Shown: piece after piece, positions 41,429 through 49,577 of the stretch
Layout: every line of letters begins with the position of its first letter
How positions within the stretch are numbered: the first letter of the stretch is position 1
Assembly (NCBI RefSeq): GCF_965225875.1
Contig: NZ_CBDDBS010000002.1
Location: forward strand, 1,054,001 to 1,118,000
Reading direction: 5' to 3'
DNA length: 64,000 nucleotides
Source: Haliscomenobacter sp965225875
Lineage (GTDB): Bacteria; Bacteroidota; Bacteroidia; Chitinophagales; Saprospiraceae
Program-made: the position numbers and the translations under genes
Notes under the pieces: generated by a model
Databases searched by the model: none
What the model was told of the DNA's origin: nothing
The model's input: only the letters and a program-made list of their open reading frames with translations

Positions 41429-42508
41429 TCATAATTTTGTCGAAAAAAACGCCAGCGTCTCCTTCCACATCTCCCGCGTATACTCATGCCCTACCCCTTC
41501 GTATTCCTGGTGTTTGAACTGACCAGCTTTATCGTACAAGCCATACACCTTTTCCAAAAAACCATTGATGTAATTGACTCCTTCCAGTGGTGCCATGCGG
41601 TCAGCTTTGCCCGACATGGTGAGCAAGGCACGTGGCGCAATACAAGCCAAAACTGCCTCGTTGTCGAAGTGCCGCAGCAAATCCTGGACATAATAATAAA
41701 TGCCGTGAGAGCCCATCCGCCCCAACTTGATCAGCTCCTGATTGCGCACAATACAAGCTACGGCTACGGTTGCCTTCACCCGGTCATCCACTGCAGCCAA
41801 CCAGTAGGAACGCAGGCAACCCATACTCATGCCCACTGCGCCAATCCGGGCTGGGTCTACTTCGGGACGAGCACAGAGGTAGTCCAGCGCCATCTGGTCG
41901 TCGCGCACCATACTGCCCCAAAAGCTACGACCTTTGAGCAGGTTTATCCGGGCCCAGGTGAGTTCTTCATTTTTGCCTTTTTCATCGGGGCCATTGGGGC
42001 CTTTGCCCGAGCGTTCGCCGAATGCATAGGAGTCGATCGCCAGTACGACATAGCCCTGTTTCACCAAGTCTTCACCAGGTCCGCTGTCGTTGACCCAATT
42101 TAGCTTGAAAAGTTCGTCTTTGCCGTGAGCGTAATCGCCGCCGTGGTAGTGGTGGTAAAGGATGCCGGGGGCTTTGGGCGCACGTTGATCGGGGATCAGC
42201 AGGATGCCCGGTACAGTAGCGTCAATGCCATTGAAAAATTCGAAGTATTCGATGGTGTAGCCTGCGCGTTTTTCAGTGCGCAAGGTTTTGGCCTGAATGC
42301 TCGGGCGTGCGGGTAAGGGGCCGAAACAGGATTGGATGGTTTGGCGCACGGCTTTGCGGCCTTTTTCCCAGGCTTTGGCGGAACTGGGCAAGGGAAATTG
42401 GGGATACTCAAAGGAGACATCTTGATATTGGGTGCCACTTTGCGCCAAACCTTCAAGAATGAACAGAAAACTGAAGGCGATAAATAAGGTGTAGGCTATT
42501 TTTTGCAT
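41429..42508 (-). CDS. Secreted alpha/beta-hydrolase, probable carbohydrate esterase
   Basis: 359 residues with a signal peptide (MQKIAYTLFIAFSFLFILEGLAQ). The alpha/beta-hydrolase fold shows the nucleophile elbow GMSMG with Ser228, a likely acid in SGKADRMAP and a His in EGVGHEYTREMW. The LYHHYHGGDYAHGKDEL segment would form the oxyanion hole. It resembles dienelactone-hydrolase/acetyl-xylan-esterase-like families found in polysaccharide loci. As last gene of the kduD-kduI-PL10-GH28 run, it most likely removes acetyl or methyl esters from pectin (inference). The substrate cannot be read from sequence. Confidence 0.75.
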   Translation of the reverse strand: MQKIAYTLFIAFSFLFILEGLAQSGTQYQDVSFEYPQFPLPSSAKAWEKGRKAVRQTIQSCFGPLPARPSIQAKTLRTEKRAGYTIEYFEFFNGIDATVPGILLIPDQRAPKAPGILYHHYHGGDYAHGKDELFKLNWVNDSGPGEDLVKQGYVVLAIDSYAFGERSGKGPNGPDEKGKNEELTWARINLLKGRSFWGSMVRDDQMALDYLCARPEVDPARIGAVGMSMGCLRSYWLAAVDDRVKATVAVACIVRNQELIKLGRMGSHGIYYYVQDLLRHFDNEAVLACIAPRALLTMSGKADRMAPLEGVNYINGFLEKVYGLYDKAGQFKHQEYEGVGHEYTREMWKETLAFFSTKL

Positions 42509-42545
42509 ATAACTAAGTTAATCATTAGACTTGTCAACATGATCC

Positions 42546-42672
42546 CTAAGGTGATTTCTAAGGTGTCTTTGGTTTCTAAGGTGGTTCAAATAAAACTCTT
42601 GCGCGCAAGCGCGAAGAGCACATTTTTTCTTCACCACCTTAGAAACCAAAGACACCTTAGAAATCACCTTAG
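42546..42672. repeat. CTAAGGTG inverted-repeat element, copy A
   Basis: Arms of 40 nt (42546-42585 and 42633-42672) are perfectly complementary. Each arm contains three CTAAGGTG-type direct units. The 47-nt centre contains a CTTGCGCGCAAG palindrome and GCGCGAAGAG. It lies 8 bp past the stop of the CE12/GH28 gene and 38 bp before the esterase ATG. A second copy in opposite orientation is at 61285-61407. Confidence 0.85.
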
Positions 42673-42680
42673 CAATAGTT

Positions 42681-45017
42681 TTACTTGCGGTTGTACACTT
42701 TGGCTGATACCTCCGTAGCCAATTCCACCTCTTTCTTCGCCTGCTTCACATCCGTATTCAACAAACGCACATCCGCCGAGCGCTGCCCACTGATGTGCAG
42801 CAACAAATCCATCGGCCCTTGGTAACGGATGCCATCCAAGGTTACCTGTTTGCTGTTTTGCACCTGCATCAGGCGTTTTTCCTCGGTGAACAGACCAATG
42901 TTTTTGAGCTGAATGTTTTCCGCTTCTACACAGACCAGACCCTCGGTGCAGCTCAGGTTGGCATTTTCAATGCTGATGTTGCGGATGGGCATTTCGGGCA
43001 GGCCGCGGATGAGGATACCCGTTGCAGCGCCTTGGCAAACAATGTTTTTGATGTAAAAATTGCGGAATTGAGGGGTGCCTTCACCCAGTGGTTCTGCCTT
43101 CATTTCGGGCAGCACATTTTTTTCGCCGTTTAGTGCTACCGGATCTTTGGCCATGTAGTACATATCAAACAAGATGGCTTCGCCAGGGATATTGGTCATG
43201 TTGATGTCGCTCACGTAGATGTTTTCCACGATACCACCCCGACCCCGAGCAGTTTTGAAACGTAGCCCTACATCCGTGCCGAGGAAATTACAATCCGACA
43301 CAAAAAGATTGCGCACCCCACCCGACATTTCGGAGCCGATGACAAATCCGCCATGTCCGTGAAAAACGGTACAGTTGCGTACGATGATGTTTTCGGTGGG
43401 AACACCACGTTTGCGGCCTTCGGCATCGCGACCCGATTTGATACAGATGCCATCGTCACCAGTGTCAAAAGAGCAGCCTTCCACCAGGCCATTGCGGCAA
43501 GATTCCAGGTCGAGTGCGTCGTTGTTTTGGCCGTACCAGGGGTTGCGTACGGTCACGTTGCGCAAAGTGATGTGCTCACAAAGCAAGGGGTGAATCGTCC
43601 AGGCAGGTGAGTTTTGGAAAGTGATGCCTTCCAGCAATACTTGCGTACAACGGGAAAGGGAAACCATGTTGGGGCGCAGGAAATCCTTGAACTCATTGCA
43701 ATTGTTCAGGTTGAATCCGGCGGAAAGGATACCCGGCTTTTGGATTTTCACCCCATTGAGGGAATTCTGCGATGGGTACCAGGTACGTTTTTCTTCATCC
43801 AAGACCCCGCCGGAAGCCACGAGTTTTTTCCATTGAGCTTCGGTAAGTTTTTCTTTTTTGACTTGGCGCCATACTTGTCCAGCGCCGTCCACCATGCCCT
43901 GGCCAGTAATGGCTATATTTTGGGCATCCACCGCCGAAATCGGCGCCTGGCAACGAATGGCGTCCTGGCCTTCCCAGGTGGTTTTTACCAAGGGATAATC
44001 TTCTCTTTTGTTGCTGAATTGTAATAAAGCCCCCTTGGCGATGTGCAGGTTCACATTGCTTTTGAGCACAATGGGGCCAGTGAGCCAAAATCCGTTAGGG
44101 ATCAGCACTACCCCACCCCCGGCTTCATTGGCCTTAGTAATCGCCTGATTGATGGCGGTCGTATTCAGGGTGATGCCATCAGATTTTGCGCCATAGCGCA
44201 GGATATTGAAAGTGTCCTTGCGGAAAACGGCTGGAGCTATTTTGGGCAGTTCATATTCAAATTTGTCGGCAAAACGGGTGGTTTTGAGCAAACCTAATAG
44301 TGGATTGCCAATCTCCTTGATGCCCCCAGCGGCCAGGCTGGCCATTACACTGGCGCCATATTGGGAAAAATGGGTATCGTCAATTTTACCCTCCGGGAAC
44401 TTGGAATACATCTTCCCGGGCAGGTGCATAAACAAACTTTTGGACCCTTCGACCCCCATTTTTTCAATCACCACGCGGCTTTGCGCATGCATGTCAATCA
44501 GTGGAACCCCTAAGGCTTTAGCTACTTCTCGTACCACTTGGGGGTATTCACCATGGGTGTCCACGAATTGGCCTTTTTCGTCAAATTTGCGGCGCATGAC
44601 CGGGGTTAGCAAAATGGGTTTGCCTCCTTTGGCCCTGGCTTCTTCTATGTAGCGAGTCAGGTTTTTCCGGTAATCGGTTTGGGGCGCAGCATAACGGGTG
44701 GTATCGGTATTTTTTTGGTCGTTGTGTCCAAATTGAATCAACACCCAGTCGCCAGGGCGCATTTGCTCCAGCACTTTTCCCCAACGCCCCTCGCTGCGGA
44801 AGCTTTTGGTGCTGCGGCCGTTTACGGCGTGGTTTTGTACTTCTACGGCTGCCGAAAAATATTGGGGCAGCACCATGCCCCAGCCCGTTTCGGGTGCATC
44901 AGCGGGGAGTTTATTCGCCATGGTGGAGTCGCCGATGAGGAAGATGCGGATTTTGTCTTCGCCGGAATGGAAGGCGAGGAAGGAGAGGCAGAGGCAGAGG
45001 AGGAAGATATTTTTCAT
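42681..45017 (-). CDS. CE12 rhamnogalacturonan acetylesterase fused to GH28 polygalacturonase
   Basis: 778 residues. After a signal peptide, residues 22-250 are an SGNH hydrolase of CE12 type: FLIGDSTMAN (Ser31), NHAVNGRSTKSF, FGHNDQKN and the catalytic Asp/His in DDTHFSQYGA. Residues 265-770 are a GH28 parallel beta-helix: FNILRYGAKSDG, YGQNNDALDLES, SFDTGDDGICIKSGRD (catalytic Asp pair), GHGGFVIGSEMSGG and RFKTARGRGG. The two parts together deacetylate and cut pectin backbones, outside the cytoplasm. It lies between PL10 and the esterase in the pectin operon. Separate genes are more usual; a single frame with no break shows a real fusion. GH28 substrate (homogalacturonan or rhamnogalacturonan) is not fixed. 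Confidence 0.92.
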   Translation of the reverse strand: MKNIFLLCLCLSFLAFHSGEDKIRIFLIGDSTMANKLPADAPETGWGMVLPQYFSAAVEVQNHAVNGRSTKSFRSEGRWGKVLEQMRPGDWVLIQFGHNDQKNTDTTRYAAPQTDYRKNLTRYIEEARAKGGKPILLTPVMRRKFDEKGQFVDTHGEYPQVVREVAKALGVPLIDMHAQSRVVIEKMGVEGSKSLFMHLPGKMYSKFPEGKIDDTHFSQYGASVMASLAAGGIKEIGNPLLGLLKTTRFADKFEYELPKIAPAVFRKDTFNILRYGAKSDGITLNTTAINQAITKANEAGGGVVLIPNGFWLTGPIVLKSNVNLHIAKGALLQFSNKREDYPLVKTTWEGQDAIRCQAPISAVDAQNIAITGQGMVDGAGQVWRQVKKEKLTEAQWKKLVASGGVLDEEKRTWYPSQNSLNGVKIQKPGILSAGFNLNNCNEFKDFLRPNMVSLSRCTQVLLEGITFQNSPAWTIHPLLCEHITLRNVTVRNPWYGQNNDALDLESCRNGLVEGCSFDTGDDGICIKSGRDAEGRKRGVPTENIIVRNCTVFHGHGGFVIGSEMSGGVRNLFVSDCNFLGTDVGLRFKTARGRGGIVENIYVSDINMTNIPGEAILFDMYYMAKDPVALNGEKNVLPEMKAEPLGEGTPQFRNFYIKNIVCQGAATGILIRGLPEMPIRNISIENANLSCTEGLVCVEAENIQLKNIGLFTEEKRLMQVQNSKQVTLDGIRYQGPMDLLLHISGQRSADVRLLNTDVKQAKKEVELATEVSAKVYNRK

Positions 45018-45360
45018 AGTGCGGTATTTTGAGTGTGAATTGAAGCATTCCTGGTTTTATGGCTTAGGTTTTGTTTTAGCTGGTACAAGTCTCCAGACTT
45101 GTACCAACATTTTCGCGTCTCTGACGCATGAGCAACGCGAAAACATTGAATAAACACACGTCAGAGACGTATCAATATTGGTACAAGTCTGGAGACTTGT
45201 ACCAGCGCCAGCGCCTAACATTAGAACCAATCGACCCTGCCTAACGGCACAAAGCAAAGCGTCGTCTACGTCTAACTTTGTGTCCTCTGTGTTTCTTGGT
45301 GCTTTCTTTGTGAAAATTGTGTCGCTTTGGAATTATTTTGAAAATTCGTGATGATTCAGG
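45018..45360. other. 343-bp gap between PL10 and the CE12/GH28 gene
   Basis: It holds the palindromic element at 45081-45204. Further on, at about 45280-45325, is a TTTGTGTCCTCTGTGTTTCTTGG-like run that resembles the CTTTGTGxC units of the element at 28890. No gene or clear promoter is visible. Confidence 0.5.
45081..45204. repeat. Double TGGTACAAGTC palindrome element
   Basis: Two nearly perfect 26-bp palindromes (45081-45106 and 45179-45204; half site TGGTACAAGTCT) face each other. Between them are CGCGTCTCTGACG and CGTCAGAGACGT, also mutually inverted, and an ACATT/AATAT pair. The whole unit is a nested inverted repeat. The same palindrome with longer arms occurs at 23245-23280. Confidence 0.8.
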
Positions 45361-46440
45361 TTATCGTTCATGTTTCATTTTCCACTTCGGGTAGTCCACT
45401 TCAATCAACTTCGCAGGCCAGCTGCCATAGTATGCATAACCCGTACGGCGCTCATTTTCAATCTCCGCCAAAGTGGCCTTGGCTTGGCTATCGCGGCCTA
45501 CGAAGAAGGGCTGATTGGTATTCAGGTCATAAAAACGCGCCCAGAGCACCGAATTGGGATCGGCAACCACCACCCGGTCTTTGCCTTTTGGCTGATTGGG
45601 ATCGGCGATATCTTGTAACTTAATGCCTTTGATTCTGACTGCATCCAGCCAAGCCACTCCAGCGTGAATGGCTTTTTTTACCGCATCCGAAGGTTGTTCA
45701 ATGGTCATCAAAAAGCGCAGGATGCCGACACTTTCATTTCCACTGAGGGAGGGCAATTCAAACGCACGAGCTTTGGCAGGTTGCAGGGTTTTGCTGTCGT
45801 GCTGGGCACACCAAACCGTCAAGGTAGTTCCCTGATAAAATTGAGTTTTCAGGATACACTCAATGCCTTTTTCCACCGCTTTTTGTGCCTCGGTGCCCAA
45901 TGTTTTTTGCAAAGGTTCAAAGTGTTGCTGACCCGTAGCCGTGTATTTCATCACCCAAAGCACATCGATCATGGCTTGATCGTTGTAGGTGATGTGTTTG
46001 TGGTAGCCACTGGAATCGGGGTAAAATTGCGGCCAGCCACCGGCCTTATTTTGCGCCTGGAGCAGGTAGCGCACCCCATTTTCGGCGGCTTTCAGGTAAG
46101 CCGGGTTTTTCGTTTTATCGTGCATTCCCATCAGGTATTTGATCTCACGCGTTGTAGCTTGATCATCGATGGTTGCATCGAGTTTGTTCTTTTCGCTGAG
46201 GTACTTGTTTTTTTCGCTTTCGCTGAGGGCTTTGTTGTAGTTAATGGCATTGCCGCCGGGTTGGGGCCAGCCACCATTGCTACGCTGAATGAGCAACATT
46301 TTTTCGGCAATGGAATCCTGGACTACGGCTACCGGATTGGGCGCAGAAGGGACTTGCTGCTGCACGTGGCAGCCACTCGTCAACACAACGAATGGCGACC
46401 CCAGCAAGGCAATCAGGAAGCTTATTTTTTTTATGCCCAT
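45361..46440 (-). CDS. Pectate lyase family PL10, lipoprotein
   Basis: About 359 residues from ATG 46440 (MGIKKISFLIALLGS), with lipobox VLTSGC (Cys24), so it is anchored in a membrane. PL10 signatures are QRSNGGWPQPGG, DATIDDQATTREIKYL, GGWPQFYPDSSGYHKHITYND and VLWARFYDLNTNQPF. PL10 enzymes cut polygalacturonate by beta-elimination with calcium and leave unsaturated ends. A longer reading from 46497 would place unlikely residues before the signal. It is third in the kduD-kduI-PL10-GH28-esterase run, consistent with feeding KduI/KduD. Confidence 0.92.
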   Translation of the reverse strand: MGIKKISFLIALLGSPFVVLTSGCHVQQQVPSAPNPVAVVQDSIAEKMLLIQRSNGGWPQPGGNAINYNKALSESEKNKYLSEKNKLDATIDDQATTREIKYLMGMHDKTKNPAYLKAAENGVRYLLQAQNKAGGWPQFYPDSSGYHKHITYNDQAMIDVLWVMKYTATGQQHFEPLQKTLGTEAQKAVEKGIECILKTQFYQGTTLTVWCAQHDSKTLQPAKARAFELPSLSGNESVGILRFLMTIEQPSDAVKKAIHAGVAWLDAVRIKGIKLQDIADPNQPKGKDRVVVADPNSVLWARFYDLNTNQPFFVGRDSQAKATLAEIENERRTGYAYYGSWPAKLIEVDYPKWKMKHER

Positions 46441-46488
46441 AATTGTGTGGTAGTGGAAAAATGAATTGAGTGGGTAAGATCGGATGAG

Positions 46489-46510
46489 GAGACGCACGGC
46501 CGTGCGTCTC
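46489..46510. repeat. 22-bp perfect palindrome, second copy of GAGACGCACGG
   Basis: GAGACGCACGG followed by its exact complement CCGTGCGTCTC. The same core is the centre of the element at 14071-14159. Here it lies between the kduI stop and the PL10 start and could act as a hairpin in the mRNA. Confidence 0.75.
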
Positions 46511-46550
46511 TACGGTGCGCTACCCCGGTTGTACTGTGCACTCAAATAAA

Positions 46551-47381
46551 TCAACGCAATACGTCAACGGGTTGTGGATCCATATCCGTGTATTCCTGAT
46601 TTTCGCCAGCCATTCCCCAAATGAAGGAATAGCTGCTGGTGCCCGAACCCGCGTGGATAGACCAGGGCGGTGAAATGATGGCCTGGTGATTGGCTACCCA
46701 CATGTGCCGGGTTTCTTGCGGCTTACCCATCAGGTGCAGAACCCTTTGGTTGTCGGGGACATTGAAATAGAAATAAGCCTCCATGCGGCGATCGTGTACA
46801 TGCGGAGGCATGGTATTCCAAACACTACCAGGAGCCAATACCGTCAGGCCCATCACCAATTGGCAACTGCGGATGCCTTCCAGGTATATGTACTTGTAAA
46901 TGGTGCGTTTGTTGGCCGTTTCCATTGCTCCCATCTCCACCGGAGAAGCTTCTTCCTTAAGCAAACGCCGGGTGGGATAATTTTGGTGGGCTGGCGAAGA
47001 CAAGAGGTAATAATGGGCAGGAGAGTTGGCGTCTACACTTTCCAATACAACTTGTTCATTGCCTTTTCCCACATAGAGGCAGGCCATGAATGGCAAATCG
47101 TATACCTCGGCGCCCACTTTGACCCGGCCATCTCCACCTACGTTGATGATGCCCAATTCTCTTCTCTCCAAAAAATAATTGCTGCGCAAAATGGGATAAG
47201 TGGGGAGTGCCAAACCGCTAGTCGTAGGTGTGGCACCGCCGATGATGACCCGATCGTAATGCGAATACACCAAATTGATTTCGCCAGGTACGCAGACTTT
47301 TTCAATCAAAAAATGCTCGCGCAAAGCCTGACTGTTCAGGTTTGCAGTTTCTTTGGGGCCGATTGCGTTACGGATTTGCAT
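46551..47381 (-). CDS. kduI: 5-keto-4-deoxyuronate isomerase
   Basis: This 276-residue cupin enzyme isomerises 5-keto-4-deoxyuronate to 2,5-diketo-3-deoxygluconate, the step before KduD in uronate breakdown. Metal-binding residues appear as His194, His196 and Glu201 in MPPHVHDRRMEAYFYF, with a further His in WSIHAGSGTSSYSFIWGMAGEN. The length and C-terminus (MAGENQEYTDMDPQ) match the family. Start ATG is 47381 (MQIRNAIGP). It is the second gene of the run, after kduD. The cytosolic location follows from the absence of a signal peptide. Confidence 0.97.
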   Translation of the reverse strand: MQIRNAIGPKETANLNSQALREHFLIEKVCVPGEINLVYSHYDRVIIGGATPTTSGLALPTYPILRSNYFLERRELGIINVGGDGRVKVGAEVYDLPFMACLYVGKGNEQVVLESVDANSPAHYYLLSSPAHQNYPTRRLLKEEASPVEMGAMETANKRTIYKYIYLEGIRSCQLVMGLTVLAPGSVWNTMPPHVHDRRMEAYFYFNVPDNQRVLHLMGKPQETRHMWVANHQAIISPPWSIHAGSGTSSYSFIWGMAGENQEYTDMDPQPVDVLR

Positions 47382-47390
47382 ATTTTTTAA

Positions 47391-47490
47391 GTTGAGAAGT
47401 TGAGGAAAGTTGAGGAAGGTTGAGGGGTTGAGAAGTTGAGGCTGCCGCGAGCTACTTGGATGCGATCTTGTCTAAGTCGCTGCGGTAGCC
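47391..47490. repeat. TTGAG-unit repeat with TAAGTCGCTGCGGTAGCC
   Basis: Five TTGAG units in 7-11 nt steps (47391-47440) lead into GGCTGCCGCGAGC and TCTAAGTCGCTGCGGTAGCC. The right CTCAA arm seen in other copies is missing, and an ACACCCACACC microrepeat (47489-47521) runs up to the kduD stop instead. Located between kduD and kduI. Confidence 0.65.
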
Positions 47491-47523
47491 ACACCCACAC
47501 TATCACACCCACACCCACACCTA

Positions 47524-48297
47524 TTATCTCCCCATCCAACCGCCATCGACGGTTAAAATGGTGCCATTTACATAACTGGAAGCCTCGGAAGCCAAAAAGA
47601 CGACGGGGCCTTTGAAGTCTGCGGGTTCACCCCAACGGCCAGCCGGGATGCGGTCCAGGATGGTTTTGCTGCGTACAGGGTCGTTGCGTAGGGCTTCGGT
47701 GTTGTCAGTAGCAATGTAGCCAGGGGCGATGCCGTTGACGTTGACCCCTTTGCCTGCCCATTCATTGGCAAGGGCTTTGATCAAACTGGCAATGGCACCT
47801 TTGCTAGCTGCATAACCGGGTACGGTAATTCCCCCTTGAAAGGACAACAGTGAGGCCGTGAAGATAATTTTCCCACTGCCCCGGGCTACCATTTCTTTTC
47901 CAATTTCGCGGGCAAGTACAAATTGGGAATTGAGGTTGATTTCGATGACGCGGTCCCAATATTCATCCGGGTGTTCGGCGGCGGGTTTGCGCAAGATGGT
48001 ACCCGCGTTGTTGATCAGGATGTCGATGACTGGAAAATCCTGCTTTACTTTGTTGATGAAGGCATACAGTTTGTCTCTTTGGCTAAAATCGGCCTGGTAA
48101 GGGTAAAACTTACGCCCTAGAGATTGCACATAATCGCCAATTTCGCTGCCATTCAATTCCAGGCTGGAGGATACCCCAATGATGTCTGCTCCGGCTTCGG
48201 CAAGCCCTTCGGCCATGCCCCGGCCAATGCCTCGGTTGCACCCGGTAACTAAGGCAACCTGATTATCCAGCCTGAATCCATGCTCCATGTTCATCAT
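47524..48297 (-). CDS. kduD: 2-dehydro-3-deoxy-D-gluconate 5-dehydrogenase (SDR)
   Basis: The short-chain dehydrogenase reduces 2,5-diketo-3-deoxygluconate to 2-keto-3-deoxygluconate, following KduI. About 257 residues from ATG 48297 (MMNMEHGFRLDNQ). The NAD(P) motif is TGCNRGIG (Thr18 to Gly25), then NNAG in DILINNAGTILRK, a Ser in ASLLSFQG and the catalytic YAASK. ATG codons at 48294 and 48288 are also possible; an earlier start at 48348 reads through promoter-like sequence. A gluconate 5-dehydrogenase role is the alternative, but adjacency to kduI decides for KduD. First gene of the operon, next to a LacI-type operator. Confidence 0.93.
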   Translation of the reverse strand: MMNMEHGFRLDNQVALVTGCNRGIGRGMAEGLAEAGADIIGVSSSLELNGSEIGDYVQSLGRKFYPYQADFSQRDKLYAFINKVKQDFPVIDILINNAGTILRKPAAEHPDEYWDRVIEINLNSQFVLAREIGKEMVARGSGKIIFTASLLSFQGGITVPGYAASKGAIASLIKALANEWAGKGVNVNGIAPGYIATDNTEALRNDPVRSKTILDRIPAGRWGEPADFKGPVVFLASEASSYVNGTILTVDGGWMGR

Positions 48298-48329
48298 ACA
48301 ATAAATTAAAAATTGAAATTTTATTTTGA

Positions 48330-48337
48330 CAAAACTA
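48330..48337 (-). promoter_or_regulatory. -7 promoter box of the kduD operon
   Basis: On the minus strand TAGTTTTG fits TAnnTTTG and lies 33 bp before the kduD ATG. The LacI-type operator (48403-48426) is about 66 bp further upstream. No clear TTG at -33. Confidence 0.45.
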
Positions 48338-48402
48338 AGGATAACCATACGAAGCTAGGCCGAATATTGGCTATGTTTTAGTTCATTTGGCTAATTTTCT
48401 AC

Positions 48403-48426
48403 GCAAACGTTATCGGGAACGTTTGC
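48403..48426. promoter_or_regulatory. LacI-type operator between kduD and the regulator gene
   Basis: A perfect inverted repeat GCAAACGTT - ATCGGG - AACGTTTGC. Together with its left neighbour bases it shares 23 identical bases (48401-48423) with the site at 58516-58538. Each half holds AACGTT, a typical LacI-family half-site. It lies 98 bp upstream of the regulator start and 106 bp upstream of kduD, so it can serve both. Confidence 0.75.
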
Positions 48427-48523
48427 ATGGGCAACTTTTTTTAAAATAGTTTAGGGTAAATCTTGAGTCCTTGCGTCTTTATGGCTTATATTGTCTATTA
48501 CTTAGTCGACTAAAAAAAACTCT

Positions 48524-49540
48524 TTGGAACCAGTAACGATTAAAGACATTGCCAAGGCACTCAAGTTGTCTACCTCGACGGTCTCCCGAGCCCTGCGGGA
48601 TAGTTATGAGATCAATGCTGAGACCAAACGTATCGTGCAGGAGTACGCCACCAAAATGAACTACCGCCCCAATCCCATCGCACAAGGGTTGAAGGAAAAC
48701 CGCAGTCGTGCAATTGCCGTAATTGTACCCGAAATTGCCAACAATTTTTTTTCAGAAGCCATCACCGGGATTGAAGATGTTGCCAATAACCTTGGCTATG
48801 ATGTAGTGATTTTTCAAAGCCACGAGTCTTACGAAAAAGAAGTCGCGAATGTGCGTAACGTAGTAGCCAGGCGGGTAGATGGCTTGCTGATTTCCATTTC
48901 CAACCAAACCAAGGATGTGTCCCACCTGAGTGACTTGCACGAGAGAGGCTTTCCCCTGGTTTTTTTTGATCGGGTTTCGGACGAGATCGATACCTACAAA
49001 GTCGTAGCAGACAATTTTTCGGGGGCCTTTATGGCCACCGATCACTTGCTGAGCACCGGCAAAAGATACATTGCACACATCACCAGTGCAGCGGGTTTGT
49101 ACATTACCAAGGAGCGATTATCGGGTTACAAGTCAGCGTTGGAAAAACATGGCATCCCTTATGACCCTGACTTAGTACACTATTGCCGCAATTTTGACTC
49201 CCAAGAAATGGATGGCATCATCGAAAACATGTTGTCAAAACATCCCCGGCCTGATGCCATTTTTACCGCCAGCGACCGTTTGGCATTGGCTTGTTTTGAA
49301 GTTTTATCGCGGCGGGGTATTCGCTGCCCCGAAGATCTGGCATTGATCGGTTTCACCAACCTCAAAGTGGCACATCTCCTGTCTCCTGCCCTGACCACGG
49401 TCACACAGCCCGCCTTTGAAATTGGCCAAGCTGCGGTGGAGTTGTTGATTGATTTGATTGAAAAAAAGAAGCGACACATGGGCGGCTCGTATTTGATTAA
49501 GTTGCCAACGGAATTGGTGGTGAGGGCCTCGTCTGTGTAA
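48524..49540 (+). CDS. LacI-family transcription regulator of the pectin locus
   Basis: 338 residues. An N-terminal helix-turn-helix (VTIKDIAKALKLSTSTVSRALR, about 4-25) and hinge (YRPNPIAQGLKENRSRAI) are followed by a periplasmic-binding-like effector domain with FFDRVSDEIDTYKV, AIFTASDRLALACFEVL and EDLALIGFTNL. The start is a TTG at 48524: the frame is closed by TAG at 48503-48505 and the next ATG lies too late to keep the DNA-binding domain. It stands alone on the plus strand between two minus-strand pectin operons. The effector is probably a uronate-derived sugar (inference). Matching operators at 48403 and 58518 suggest control of both operons and itself. Confidence 0.9.
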   Translation: MEPVTIKDIAKALKLSTSTVSRALRDSYEINAETKRIVQEYATKMNYRPNPIAQGLKENRSRAIAVIVPEIANNFFSEAITGIEDVANNLGYDVVIFQSHESYEKEVANVRNVVARRVDGLLISISNQTKDVSHLSDLHERGFPLVFFDRVSDEIDTYKVVADNFSGAFMATDHLLSTGKRYIAHITSAAGLYITKERLSGYKSALEKHGIPYDPDLVHYCRNFDSQEMDGIIENMLSKHPRPDAIFTASDRLALACFEVLSRRGIRCPEDLALIGFTNLKVAHLLSPALTTVTQPAFEIGQAAVELLIDLIEKKKRHMGGSYLIKLPTELVVRASSV

Positions 49541-49577
49541 ATAATCTTCTAACCATCTCGGAAGTATTAAAACGATT

